IMG/VR virus record: IMGVR_UViG_3300047560_000810
Location: 1 to 50,779 of that record
Strand: one strand, 5' to 3'
DNA from: a virus
DNA length: 50,779 bases
Shown: in pieces, positions 39,850-47,490 of the stretch
Numbering within the stretch: position 1 is the first letter of the stretch
How the letters are laid out: the number at the start of each line of letters is the position of its first letter
The notes under the pieces: generated by a model
Told to the model about the DNA's origin: nothing
Seen by the model: only the letters and a program-made list of their open reading frames with translations
The model's database searches: none
Program-made: the position numbers and the translations under genes

Positions 39850-40011
39850 ATGGAACTTAATGAGATTAATCTGGAACTGCAAGAGGCTTCTGACGAGATT
39901 CGTCAAGAGGTGATCGATCTGCAATATGAAGACTTTCTGGAAGAGATGTATTACATCTTCCAGTGTGATGAGTGGGAACTAGAAATGGAATTGTATAATG
40001 AACTCGGCTGA
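39850..40011 (+). CDS. Small acidic protein (53 aa)
   Basis: ATG 39850 behind GATGAGGAATTATC, ending at TGA 40009-40011. Very acidic helix (ELNEINLELQEASDEIRQEV, then FLEEMYYIFQCDEWELEMEL). First gene after a promoter and overlaps the MazG-like gene by 14 bases. Strong negative charge is reminiscent of DNA-mimic or anti-host factors, but nothing specific is recognised. Confidence 0.6.
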   Translation: MELNEINLELQEASDEIRQEVIDLQYEDFLEEMYYIFQCDEWELEMELYNELG

Positions 40012-40267
40012 ACAAGAGATTTTGCGAATTGCACAGGAAGAATGCGCTGAAGTAACACAGGCTATCAGTAAGGTATTCCGATTCGGTATTGACGGTGAAC
40101 ACAATGGTGCGACTAATCGTGCTCGACTAACCGAAGAAGTTGGTGATTTGGTTTGTATGATCGAACTAATGATCGAGCACAAACTTATTGACGCTGTAGA
40201 AGTTGCAAAGGCTGGTGTAAATAAGAAAGAGAAACTTGCAAAATGGTCTAACATTGGAGCTAAATAA
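39998..40267 (+). CDS. MazG-like NTP pyrophosphohydrolase
   Basis: 89 residues. AQEECAEVTQAISKVFRFG supplies the ExxE part, and RLTEEVGDLVCMIEL the ExxD part of the all-alpha MazG fold. One small domain; it probably forms dimers or tetramers. It hydrolyses (d)NTPs to monophosphates, for example to remove unwanted nucleotides or alarmones. It is the second such domain in the window (see 598-930). Confidence 0.8.
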   Translation: MNSAEQEILRIAQEECAEVTQAISKVFRFGIDGEHNGATNRARLTEEVGDLVCMIELMIEHKLIDAVEVAKAGVNKKEKLAKWSNIGAK

Positions 40268-40488
40268 TGATTCAGCTTAACGGACTTTCGCAATATCAGG
40301 TAGAAATGCTTGATATGATGTGGTCACTGGATACCTTTGATGAGTATAACCAGTGGTGGCAGAGTCTTGGTCGTGAAGACCAAATTCTGGCGGATGCCCT
40401 GCAACAAATGCTTATTGCAGAGGCTTTGGAAGAAGATCTAGGAGAATTCAAAGAGGCAAAATCGTTGCTTTCTAAATTTGCTTTGTAA
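40267..40488 (+). CDS. Hypothetical small phage protein
   Basis: 73 residues, sharing a base with the previous stop. LNGLSQYQVEMLDMMWSLDT..EYNQWWQSLGREDQILADALQQMLIAEALEEDLGEFKEA is a helical pattern seen in several phages without known role. A -35 box for the next promoter lies in its last codons. Confidence 0.65.
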   Translation: MIQLNGLSQYQVEMLDMMWSLDTFDEYNQWWQSLGREDQILADALQQMLIAEALEEDLGEFKEAKSLLSKFAL

Positions 40489-40506
40489 GAGGATGTGATG
40501 TATAAT
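40478..40506 (+). promoter_or_regulatory. Sigma-70-type promoter overlapping a start codon
   Basis: TTGCTT (40478-40483), 17 bp, TATAAT (40501-40506). The -10 box lies in codons 2 and 3 of the 40498 gene, so this promoter would serve the genes from 40625 on. Confidence 0.5.
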
Positions 40507-40635
40507 AAACCTTCGAAACCGAAAAACTTGGTCGCAAAAGACTTGCGCACCCCGAAGTACCGCATGCGTGTGGTAGAGTCGAAGGTCAAGTACACTCGCA
40601 ACCCAAAGCACCGAAAGGCAACTGATGAATTATGA
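40498..40635 (+). CDS. Small basic conserved protein (45 aa)
   Basis: ATG 40498 with AGAGGATGTG upstream; ends at TGA 40633-40635. KPKNLVAKDLRTPKYRMRVV, followed by a Lys/Arg-rich tail, is a short conserved phage protein pattern; the strong positive charge suggests nucleic acid binding. Overlaps the next gene by 11 bases. Confidence 0.65.
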   Translation: MYNKPSKPKNLVAKDLRTPKYRMRVVESKVKYTRNPKHRKATDEL

Positions 40636-40852
40636 ATGGGAAATTTGCCGTAATGGATTTACTACACTGTTTTCAGTGAAGGAAGTCGCTTACGACAACA
40701 TCGAGGTAACTTATGGTTACCGTCTTGAGGATCCTACCCTAAAGGGTGAGATCGCTAACAAGATCCAAACGTTCTACTCTCGTAAAGAGTTTGTAGAGTT
40801 TTTTGAACCAATCGTGAACACCCTTAAAAAGGAAATTGATAATGGAAACTAA
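40625..40852 (+). CDS. Hypothetical protein (75 aa)
   Basis: Mixed alpha/beta (EICRNGFTTLFSVKEVAYDNIEVTYGYRLED then a helix YSRKEFVEFFEPIVNTLKKEI). Packed with overlaps on both sides. No family recognised. Confidence 0.6.
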   Translation: MNYEWEICRNGFTTLFSVKEVAYDNIEVTYGYRLEDPTLKGEIANKIQTFYSRKEFVEFFEPIVNTLKKEIDNGN

Positions 40853-41099
40853 TCTGGAGCCTCTGAAAGAAGATGTCCTCAAAACTTTGCGCGCTGGTGA
40901 GACCACTGTCCGATTTACAAAAGTTGATGGGAGCGAACGCGAAATGCGATGCACGCTCTCAGACGTCCACATCCCAACCGACAAACACCCAAAGACGAGC
41001 CAATCTAGCAGCACTGCTGGATCCGCTATCCGCGTATTCGATCTCGACAAAAGTGAATGGCGCAGTTTCCGTCTCGAATCCCTAATTTCTTACAAGTGA
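40842..41099 (+). CDS. WYL_2/SH3-like phage protein
   Basis: 85 residues from ATG 40842 behind AAAAAGGAAATTGATA. LRAGETTVRFTKVDGSEREMRCTL, a linker with Thr/Ser, then AIRVFDLDKSEWRSFRLESL is the typical pattern of the short phage WYL_2 (DUF2693) family, a small beta-barrel thought to bind nucleic acids or ligands. Confidence 0.75.
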   Translation: METNLEPLKEDVLKTLRAGETTVRFTKVDGSEREMRCTLSDVHIPTDKHPKTSQSSSTAGSAIRVFDLDKSEWRSFRLESLISYK

Positions 41100-41104
41100 T
41101 TATT

Positions 41105-41290
41105 ATGAAAATTCTTTTTTACGTTTTCCTCGCTCTGTTCATCGTAGTGATGGCACCCTTCTGTTCAATCTGGGCATTGAACACTTTGTTCCCTGTACTG
41201 GCAATCCCATACACTTTTGATACTTGGCTGGCTTCTCTGCTGTTGAGTGGTGCTGTTGGTGGTTCTGGTCTACGTTTCAACCGAAGCTGA
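41105..41290 (+). CDS. Small membrane protein (61 aa)
   Basis: ATG 41105. Two hydrophobic helices (MKILFYVFLALFIVVMAPFC and a second around FDTWLASLLLSGAVGG) joined by WALNTLFPVLAIPYT, a phrase I recognise from small membrane proteins of many phages. Stop overlaps the next ATG (TGATG). Function unknown. Confidence 0.7.
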   Translation: MKILFYVFLALFIVVMAPFCSIWALNTLFPVLAIPYTFDTWLASLLLSGAVGGSGLRFNRS

Positions 41291-42114
41291 TGCTAGATTT
41301 TCCTGCCTACCACAACGGCAGTTTCTGTAAAGTCCGAGATCTACAGGTATCCATCCTAGATCTCGGCTTTATTCATTCTGACGCAACCTACGACGTAATC
41401 GCCATCAAAGATGGTGAATTCGTTAATCTTGAAGCGCACCTAAATCGTTTCATTAGAAGTTGCGAAGGATGGCGTATTCCTTTGGGATACACTGCCAAAG
41501 ATCTAGAAGCAATCCTGAAAGTCCTTCACGTTAAGGCTCCACTTGACCAGAAGGATTGTTTAGTGTGGATCGCTGTCACTCGTGGAATTCCATCCTCTGG
41601 TAATCCTCGCGACTTAGTTTCTTGCACACCTAACTTCTACGCATACATTAAACCTTATTTCGGTTTTAATAAGTCTAACACTGCCAATGTCTGTCTCGCT
41701 AAACAAAAGCGCAACGAAGCCATTGATCAGACAATGAAGAACTTTGCTTGGAATGACCTGACGCTTGCTCAGTGGGAAGCCATTGACCGTCATTATGATA
41801 CTGCGATTCTGACAGACCGTAGAGGTTACGTCACTGAAGGTCCAGGATTCAATGTCGGGATGATTCAAGGTGGGGTTGTTTATGCTCCGAAATTCAATCG
41901 TCTGCAAGGCACGGTTATGGATAAGGTGAAAGAGTATTGCGACCAGAACGGTATTACTTTTAAGTATACTGATCTTAAACCAGAATCATTTATACATTAT
42001 GCTGATGCGATGTTTCTGACTTCTACTGCAGGTAATGTTATTGAAGTAGAAATGTTTGAGGGTCGTGTATACATGCCAAATGATTTATTGAAATGTATTC
42101 AGAGTTATTTCTAA
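41290..42114 (+). CDS. Class IV PLP-dependent aminotransferase
   Basis: 274 residues from ATG 41290 (TGATG); the longer frame from 41224 overlaps the membrane protein and is not used. Fold-type IV features: Lys150 in QTMKNFAWNDL as the PLP Schiff-base residue and Glu183 in YVTEGPGFNVG, with the family's usual spacing of about 33; FNRLQGTVMDKV is the phosphate-binding loop. Homologues are branched-chain or D-amino acid aminotransferases and aminodeoxychorismate lyase. Rare in phages; paired with the hydrolase that follows. Substrate unknown. Confidence 0.8.
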   Translation: MLDFPAYHNGSFCKVRDLQVSILDLGFIHSDATYDVIAIKDGEFVNLEAHLNRFIRSCEGWRIPLGYTAKDLEAILKVLHVKAPLDQKDCLVWIAVTRGIPSSGNPRDLVSCTPNFYAYIKPYFGFNKSNTANVCLAKQKRNEAIDQTMKNFAWNDLTLAQWEAIDRHYDTAILTDRRGYVTEGPGFNVGMIQGGVVYAPKFNRLQGTVMDKVKEYCDQNGITFKYTDLKPESFIHYADAMFLTSTAGNVIEVEMFEGRVYMPNDLLKCIQSYF

Positions 42115-42911
42115 AAGAAACTTATATTAAGTATTATTCTGCCGAAGGTAATAAAGACCTATTATTCTTATTACCTGGACAGAGTTTATCTCCCAGAGTT
42201 TTCTGGGATTATCCTACTGAAGAGGGAACACATGCGCAGTGGTTTCTCTCTCAGGGGATAGATGTAGCATTATTTGATCCAGTTGGATATGGTAATAGTA
42301 AGGCTTTTTATCCATATGATCGGCTTGGTTATGCTCAGCAGATTTTAGAAGCAGCGAGATCTCTACCGAAGAAATATCGTAACAAAACTATATTCGGATT
42401 CTCCACTTCAACTGCTCCAGCATTAATCGCTTCATCACATTTCTTTAATAAGGTTATTATTCATAGCCCTGTTCTGCGTCAAGACCCGAAATACTTTGTT
42501 CCTCATGGAGAAGTTCTTGATGTTTCAATTGATAAACTAATTACAAATAGAATCGCTAATATTAGTGATAAACTAATTCCAAAACCAAATAGGGTTGATA
42601 ATTGGAAGGAAAAGATTCTCTCTGTTATCGGTAAAACAGAATGGAAAGTTCCTGCCAAAGTTGTTTATGATGTGGGTAATTATTATCCAAAGAATAGCAG
42701 GAATGGATTTAATGTTGATTTCGTTCCACCAATATTATGTATTGTCGGTCAATATGATTATGAAGTAACCACTGGTGGTTATGATTTATTCAAAAAGTAT
42801 TTCACTGAGACTAAAGAAGTCATCATTCCTAATTCCACCCACTTCTCTATGTGGGAAAATGAGTATAAAATAACCCTACAAGCTGTAAGGGATTACGCGA
42901 AGGGGACTTGA
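42093..42911 (+). CDS. Alpha/beta hydrolase
   Basis: 272 residues, overlapping the aminotransferase gene by 22 bases. LLFLLPGQSLSPRVFW is the first strand and oxyanion region, GFSTST (Ser104) the nucleophile elbow, IVGQYD the Asp strand, and NSTHFSMWE the catalytic His, so the full Ser-Asp-His triad is visible. The gene is clearly AT-richer than its neighbours, suggesting later acquisition. Ester, thioester or lactone substrates are possible. Confidence 0.8.
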   Translation: MYSELFLKETYIKYYSAEGNKDLLFLLPGQSLSPRVFWDYPTEEGTHAQWFLSQGIDVALFDPVGYGNSKAFYPYDRLGYAQQILEAARSLPKKYRNKTIFGFSTSTAPALIASSHFFNKVIIHSPVLRQDPKYFVPHGEVLDVSIDKLITNRIANISDKLIPKPNRVDNWKEKILSVIGKTEWKVPAKVVYDVGNYYPKNSRNGFNVDFVPPILCIVGQYDYEVTTGGYDLFKKYFTETKEVIIPNSTHFSMWENEYKITLQAVRDYAKGT

Positions 42912-42936
42912 CAAATCCTGCATATTAGGGTATAAT
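42908..42936 (+). promoter_or_regulatory. Consensus sigma-70 promoter
   Basis: TTGACA (42908-42913; its TGA is the hydrolase stop), 17 bp, TATAAT (42931-42936), with GGG before the -10 box. It drives the RNase H operon. Confidence 0.85.
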
Positions 42937-42964
42937 AGATACTTGAAATGGAGGTAATTTACCT

Positions 42965-44065
42965 ATGGCAACTACTGCTAAAAAACGCGCAAAGGCTCAC
43001 GCTGCACTCAACCGTACCGTGGATGAGCCGATGCTGGATCAAGATAACTACGTTGTTTCTATCACGCAAGCACTGCAATGGTACTCGCTCAATGTTGATG
43101 AGAAACGCCACCGCAAATACGCACTAGAGTATTTTGCGAAACTCGGTAAGAAAGCCGAAGTCATCGCTATCAGTAAGGCGTCTGACTTTGATGTGCGCCA
43201 ACTCGGCATTCTCTGTCGTCTAGTCACCAATGGAAATACTCTGCGTGCCGAGCATGTGGAGAAGATTCAGTCCATGGTCAGCGACATTATGACTAAAGTA
43301 GGTAAGCCATCTAGAACCAAACCTGCAGAACAGAAAGACACTGCACCACAACCTTCCATCCAAGAACGTATGGATGAGAAAGCCCACGAACTTGCTGGCG
43401 AGATCGAAGGAGCCATCGATGATTTCATCATCAACAAGGAATCTAGTTTCTCGGCGAAGAATTATCTTCTGGCAAACAATGTCTCTGCGCCGATCGCAAA
43501 GCGAATCGGTGACCTGTTCGTTAATCGAATCGGAGAGATCGGTGACGCCATCGAAGGAGACGACAAGTATCTCGTCGAAGGATACTCAAACTTCACCAAG
43601 CGAGAACTGAAGAAGCTGCTGGCATTCATCGAAGGTATCATCGTTGATTGTACTCAGATGGTTCAGACCGCGAAGGCTACTCGTGCGCCTCGTGCTCGTA
43701 AGACTGCTTCTCCTACCAAGCAAGTCTCTAAGATGAAGTATATGAAAGAGTTTGCCGAACTCAAGTTGAAGTCGTGTAAAGCCGAAGACATTATCGGTGC
43801 CACTGAGTTGTGGGTCTATAACACGAAGTACCGTAAGGTGCAGGTCTATAAGGCTGAAGGTTCTCTGTCCGTTAAGGGTACTACTGTACTGGGCTTTGAT
43901 GTGAAAGAGTCTAAGTCAATGACCCTACGTAAACCCGAAGAATTCTTCAAGGGTCTGTCCATCGGTAAGCGAGCATTGAACGGTGCTCTGAAGAAACTTA
44001 CCACTAAACCAACCACTCCGAATGGTCGAATCAATGAAGAGTGTATTTTGCTCGGAGCATTTTAA
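42965..44065 (+). CDS. Conserved phage protein upstream of RNase H, basic
   Basis: 366 residues, with RBS GGAGGTAATTTACCT. The N-terminal helical part has ITQALQWYSLNVDEKRHRKYALEYFAKLGK. A middle domain includes VSAPIAKRIGDLFVNRI. A basic hinge (TRAPRARKTASPTKQVSKMKYMKEF) is followed by a beta-rich end with IIGATELWVYNTKYRKVQVYKAEG. T4-like phages carry such a protein beside rnh; a DNA-binding or replication role is likely but unproven. Confidence 0.6.
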   Translation: MATTAKKRAKAHAALNRTVDEPMLDQDNYVVSITQALQWYSLNVDEKRHRKYALEYFAKLGKKAEVIAISKASDFDVRQLGILCRLVTNGNTLRAEHVEKIQSMVSDIMTKVGKPSRTKPAEQKDTAPQPSIQERMDEKAHELAGEIEGAIDDFIINKESSFSAKNYLLANNVSAPIAKRIGDLFVNRIGEIGDAIEGDDKYLVEGYSNFTKRELKKLLAFIEGIIVDCTQMVQTAKATRAPRARKTASPTKQVSKMKYMKEFAELKLKSCKAEDIIGATELWVYNTKYRKVQVYKAEGSLSVKGTTVLGFDVKESKSMTLRKPEEFFKGLSIGKRALNGALKKLTTKPTTPNGRINEECILLGAF

Positions 44066-44970
44066 TGATTCTAGTCGATTATAGTCAGGTGGCACTCAGT
44101 GCCATCCTTACCTTCCAACGCGAGTTGAAGGGTACTGAAAGTGAAGTGAAGAATCTGATTCGACACGTAACCCTATCCACAATCAAGTCATACAAGAAGA
44201 AGTATGGTAAGGAATATGGAGAGATTGTTATTGCCTGCGACGGTCGTAAGTACTGGCGCAGAGATATCTTCCAACACTACAAAGCCAGCCGAAAGAAGAA
44301 CCGCGAAGCCAGTGACCTCGACTGGACTTTGATCTTTGACACTCTCACAGAAATGCGAGAGGACTTGTCCAAGTATTTCCCTTACCGTGTCATCCATGTG
44401 GATCGTGCCGAAGCTGATGACATCATTGCTGTTCTGACTGAGTGGTGTCAGACCAATGCATTGATCCAAGACGGATTGATGGAAGAGCCACAACAAGTTC
44501 TGATCCTTTCTTCTGACAAGGACTTCAAGCAACTGCAATTGGCTCCCTTCTCGAGCAACAACGTGCGCCAGTGGTCACCGATGCAGAAGAAGTATGTCAC
44601 TGCATCGAAGCAGGAGATTCTGGACTTCACCATTGAGCACATCGCAAAGGGTGATACTGGTGACGGTATCCCAAACATTCTTTCTGCTGATGATGTCTTT
44701 GTTAAGGGTGAACGCCAGAAGCCAGTTAGTGCGAAACGTCTCGCTGAGTTTATCGAGAAGGGTCGTGATGCCTGTCGTACCGATGAAGAGAAACGCAACT
44801 GGGATCGTAATGTGAGATTGGTCGCCTTTGATAATATTCCAAAGGATGTTAAAGAAGAGATCACTCAGGCATACCTAAATACTAAACCCACGAACGATAA
44901 GATGGCAATTATGAACTACTTGATTCAAAACAAGTGCCGTCTGCTACTAGATGAGATTGAGGAATTTTGA
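44065..44970 (+). CDS. rnh: RNase H (FEN-1 family), T4 Rnh-like
   Basis: 301 residues (T4 Rnh is 305). ATG 44065 overlaps the previous stop (TAATG). Metal-binding acids are in MILVDYSQ (Asp5), IVIACDGRKYWRRDIF, RAEADDIIAVL, SSDKDFKQL and GDTGDGIPN, the order seen in T4 RNase H and other 5' nucleases. It removes RNA primers and flaps. The end DEIEEF may touch partner proteins. Confidence 0.95.
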   Translation: MILVDYSQVALSAILTFQRELKGTESEVKNLIRHVTLSTIKSYKKKYGKEYGEIVIACDGRKYWRRDIFQHYKASRKKNREASDLDWTLIFDTLTEMREDLSKYFPYRVIHVDRAEADDIIAVLTEWCQTNALIQDGLMEEPQQVLILSSDKDFKQLQLAPFSSNNVRQWSPMQKKYVTASKQEILDFTIEHIAKGDTGDGIPNILSADDVFVKGERQKPVSAKRLAEFIEKGRDACRTDEEKRNWDRNVRLVAFDNIPKDVKEEITQAYLNTKPTNDKMAIMNYLIQNKCRLLLDEIEEF

Positions 44971-45413
44971 TGAGAAAATATGTTACACAGGTGTTTGAGG
45001 ATATTAACTCCAACCCTAAGTTGATCGAACAGTATGTTAAGGATCCGCTCTACAATGTCTTGCTTAAGACTATTTTAGAGTATGCGTTTGACCCTGATAA
45101 GAAATGGATTCTTCCAGAAGGAGAACCTCCATTTAAGGCAACGGCTGAACCTATGGGTATGACTCCTACCAATCTTTACGGCGAACTTCGTCGCTTCTAC
45201 GTATTCAATCGTGCGGATCTAAAGCCAGTCAAACGTGAGCAACTATTCATCTCATTGCTCGAAGGCGTACATCCCGAAGAAGCTAAACTCCTATGTGCTG
45301 TGAAAGACCAGACACTTCATAAGCTGTACCCTAAGATTACTCGTAAGTTGATCACTGATGCTGGCATTCTCCCACCTGTTGAGAAGAAAGCCAAAGAAAG
45401 TGCAGCATCTTGA
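44970..45413 (+). CDS. Conserved T4-like phage protein of unknown function
   Basis: 147 residues from ATG 44970 (TGATG with rnh). Helical: YVTQVFEDINSNPKLIEQYVKDPLYNVLLKTILEYAFDPDKKWILPEGEPPFK, then GELRRFYVFNRADLKPVKREQLFISLLEGVHPEEAKLLCAVKDQTL. This recurring pattern in T4-like phages is usually next to rnh or late genes. The C-terminus is basic. Confidence 0.65.
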   Translation: MRKYVTQVFEDINSNPKLIEQYVKDPLYNVLLKTILEYAFDPDKKWILPEGEPPFKATAEPMGMTPTNLYGELRRFYVFNRADLKPVKREQLFISLLEGVHPEEAKLLCAVKDQTLHKLYPKITRKLITDAGILPPVEKKAKESAAS

Positions 45414-45612
45414 AGACGAAGACAGAGACTTCTTACATTTCTTATTGAGCCTAGAAGAAGATGAATTTCAGATGATGTTAAATGCGATGACTGATGAAGA
45501 CGCCATGCGTGTTTTAGTTATGATTCAGCAGGCAAAAGATGAAATCTTCGACCAGTGGATTGAAGAGAACGGTGTGCCAGATGCTTTAGAGGCACTGAAG
45601 CGAGTGATGTGA
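45400..45612 (+). CDS. Small acidic helical protein
   Basis: 70 residues from GTG 45400; ATG 45358 would extend it by 14 residues deep into the previous gene. The part DEDRDFLHFLLSLEEDEFQMMLNAMTDEDAMRVLVMIQQAKDEIFDQWIEENG is acidic and helical. It ends in a TGATG overlap with the oxygenase gene. Start uncertain; no family recognised. Confidence 0.55.
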   Translation: MQHLEDEDRDFLHFLLSLEEDEFQMMLNAMTDEDAMRVLVMIQQAKDEIFDQWIEENGVPDALEALKRVM

Positions 45613-46295
45613 TGAACCCATATGTGACCAAGTTATCTCTTTCGATGCCCGAAACTGAGAGGCTTATTCGTAACGGGTTCGTCAATACCAATACTCACTT
45701 CGAGGAAGCATTCCCTCACTGGAAGAAAATGCAGATCGCTGCATTTAAGAACGTAGAGGTGGACGGTTTCGAGGGTGATGGCGAAGAAGTTGAGTGGGTG
45801 CGTAACATCTATGAGACATATGGTAAAATTTATCAGGGTCGACGCTACATTGAAACCCAATATAATGTAAAAGACCCACTACACACCAAGATTATTCAGT
45901 CACTACCTGATGTGTTTAACTCCCTGAATGTTTCGTTTAGAGCGCAGAAATTTACTGACGGTGACTACATGTTACCTCATAGAGACCATGACCGAACAAG
46001 CGGTCTTTATTTCGTCATGTCTCCTCCTGAATTTGAGACTAGGTGGTATGACCTCGTCGGAGACTTTGAAGAGCGTAGGTTGAAGTACGCTCCACCAGAA
46101 AATCTAAAGCTGGCTCACAGCGAGATTCTTCAACGTGGTTCTTGGTATCTGTTCAATAACTACTCCCACCATTCGGTTCACAAAATTGTAGGAATACCGA
46201 AGCCTACACGAAAGACATTCGTTATTCAACTTGATGGATTGAGTTACGCTCAATCGTATGATATATTCAAAGATTATGAAACAAAAATGGATTGA
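45612..46295 (+). CDS. Fe(II)/2OG-type oxygenase
   Basis: 227 residues from ATG 45612. YMLPHRDHDRTSGLYFVM gives His123 and Asp125, SWYLFNNYSHHSVHKIVG gives His186/His187, and PTRKTFVIQLDG gives Arg200. The HxD..H..R set is complete and fits a prolyl or asparaginyl hydroxylase-like fold. Substrate unknown. It lies between rnh-linked genes and dCMP deaminase. Confidence 0.75.
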   Translation: MNPYVTKLSLSMPETERLIRNGFVNTNTHFEEAFPHWKKMQIAAFKNVEVDGFEGDGEEVEWVRNIYETYGKIYQGRRYIETQYNVKDPLHTKIIQSLPDVFNSLNVSFRAQKFTDGDYMLPHRDHDRTSGLYFVMSPPEFETRWYDLVGDFEERRLKYAPPENLKLAHSEILQRGSWYLFNNYSHHSVHKIVGIPKPTRKTFVIQLDGLSYAQSYDIFKDYETKMD

Positions 46296-46722
46296 TGCCT
46301 TCATGGATACGGCTGAACGTTTTGCTCAGTTGTCGTCTGCTAAACGTCTAAAGGTTGGTGCTGTTGTCGTTAAGGACAACCGTATCATCTCTATCGGTTA
46401 CAATGGAACACCTTCTGGTTGGGACAACGAATGTGAATACATAGAGTATGATGACAATGGTGATCCACTCGGAACAAAAACCAAACCAGAAGTGATCCAT
46501 GCCGAAGCGAACGCTATCGCTAAGCTGGCTAAATCTAATGAGTCTGGTCAAGGCGCAGACATCTTCATCACCCATGCTCCATGCATTGATTGTGCCAAGA
46601 TGATCTACGGTGCAGGGATTAAGAACGTCTGGTATCGAAACTCGTATAGAAACGATGATGGGTTGCAGTTCTTACAGAAGTGTGATGTTAAAACAGGTAA
46701 AGCGACTAATGATAAGACATGA
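46276..46722 (+). CDS. cd: dCMP deaminase
   Basis: 148 residues from ATG 46276, overlapping the oxygenase gene by 20 bases. Zinc and catalytic motifs are VIHAEANAI (His75, Glu77) and HAPCIDCAKMI (Cys103, Cys106). N-terminal SAKRLKVGAVVVKDNRIISIGYNGTPSG is typical. It converts dCMP to dUMP, which ThyX then methylates. It is shorter than T4 Cd (193). Confidence 0.93.
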   Translation: MKQKWIDAFMDTAERFAQLSSAKRLKVGAVVVKDNRIISIGYNGTPSGWDNECEYIEYDDNGDPLGTKTKPEVIHAEANAIAKLAKSNESGQGADIFITHAPCIDCAKMIYGAGIKNVWYRNSYRNDDGLQFLQKCDVKTGKATNDKT

Positions 46723-47257
46723 TCTATGGGCAACGCCAGTGTGGGAAGTCCCAACTGGCTTTGACGCGAAATTTAATAATCAACTTCTAGCAGAGATCTC
46801 TAAAATTCAGGCAGTCCCTGGATCTAACTTCAATCTGTGGAACTACGCCGACAATACCGAGTGTATAAGTAAGTTACGAGAAACAATTCTCAAGGAGATC
46901 GGTGAAGCGGTTAAGGAAGACATCCCCAATGGTAAGATGGTTCTAACACGCGGATGGGTCAATCACCATAGACCTGGAACTTCTCTTGTCACACATAACC
47001 ATGGCAACACCATTATTGCCTGTACCTACTACGCCAAAGCGCCGAAGGGGTGTGGTGACTTACTTCTGATTGATCCGCGTGGTGGATCCAATTGGGGGTG
47101 GGAAGTTGAAGGTCAGATCGGTGGTGTGAAGCACAAACGCTTTACTCCAAAAGAAAGTTCTCTTGTTTTCTTTCCTGGATTCCTACTTCATTCAGTAGAA
47201 GAAAACAAGTCTAGTCAGGTGAGAGTAAGCATCTCATCTAATTTAATTTTTGCTTAA
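46709..47257 (+). CDS. Fe(II)/2OG oxygenase of the phage TIGR02466 type
   Basis: 182 residues from ATG 46709; ATG 46685 is an in-frame alternative. TSLVTHNHGNTIIACTYYAKAP holds the first ligands (His96/His98), FFPGFLLHSVEEN holds His161, and SSQVRVSISSN holds Arg172. DLLLIDPRGGSNW between them is characteristic of this family. It is the second such protein here (compare 17813-18409). Substrate unknown. Confidence 0.75.
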   Translation: MIRHDLWATPVWEVPTGFDAKFNNQLLAEISKIQAVPGSNFNLWNYADNTECISKLRETILKEIGEAVKEDIPNGKMVLTRGWVNHHRPGTSLVTHNHGNTIIACTYYAKAPKGCGDLLLIDPRGGSNWGWEVEGQIGGVKHKRFTPKESSLVFFPGFLLHSVEENKSSQVRVSISSNLIFA

Positions 47258-47265
47258 GGAAATAT

Positions 47266-47481
47266 ATGAAATTTTATGAAAAAGCGATGCGCTCTCTAGG
47301 TAAAGTTGTTACTTGGAGAATTCTTGTGACGATTACTAACTTCGTTGGTGGTTGGTTGGCATCAGGCTCTTGGGCTGTTGGTCTTGGTGTTGTCTCTTTC
47401 GCATTAGTTGTGAATAGTATCCTTTATTACTTCCACGAACGCGCTTGGAACAGAATCGCTGCGGGTAAAGAAGTTTTATAA
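47266..47481 (+). CDS. DUF2061 small membrane protein
   Basis: 71 residues. RSLGKVVTWRILVTITNFVGGWLASGSWAVG..NSILYYFHERAWNRI is the DUF2061 pattern, with two membrane helices and the conserved YYFHERAWNRI end. In bacteria DUF2061 proteins occur near sulfur and nucleotide-sulfate genes. It precedes the Fe-S assembly genes by 10 bases, with TATAAATA at its stop codon. Confidence 0.8.
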   Translation: MKFYEKAMRSLGKVVTWRILVTITNFVGGWLASGSWAVGLGVVSFALVVNSILYYFHERAWNRIAAGKEVL

Positions 47482-47490
47482 ATATGTCTT

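Noticed and set aside
39991-39996. TATAAT at the end of the small acidic gene
   Set aside because: No -35-like sequence at the right distance; part of ordinary codons.
41224-41289. Longer start for the aminotransferase
   Set aside because: Overlaps the small membrane protein gene and adds residues not expected in the fold; ATG 41290 is coupled to the upstream stop.
47477-47484. TATAAATA before iscU as a late promoter
   Set aside because: Possible, but it is formed by the end codons of the DUF2061 gene and would make iscU leaderless; not counted without expression data.
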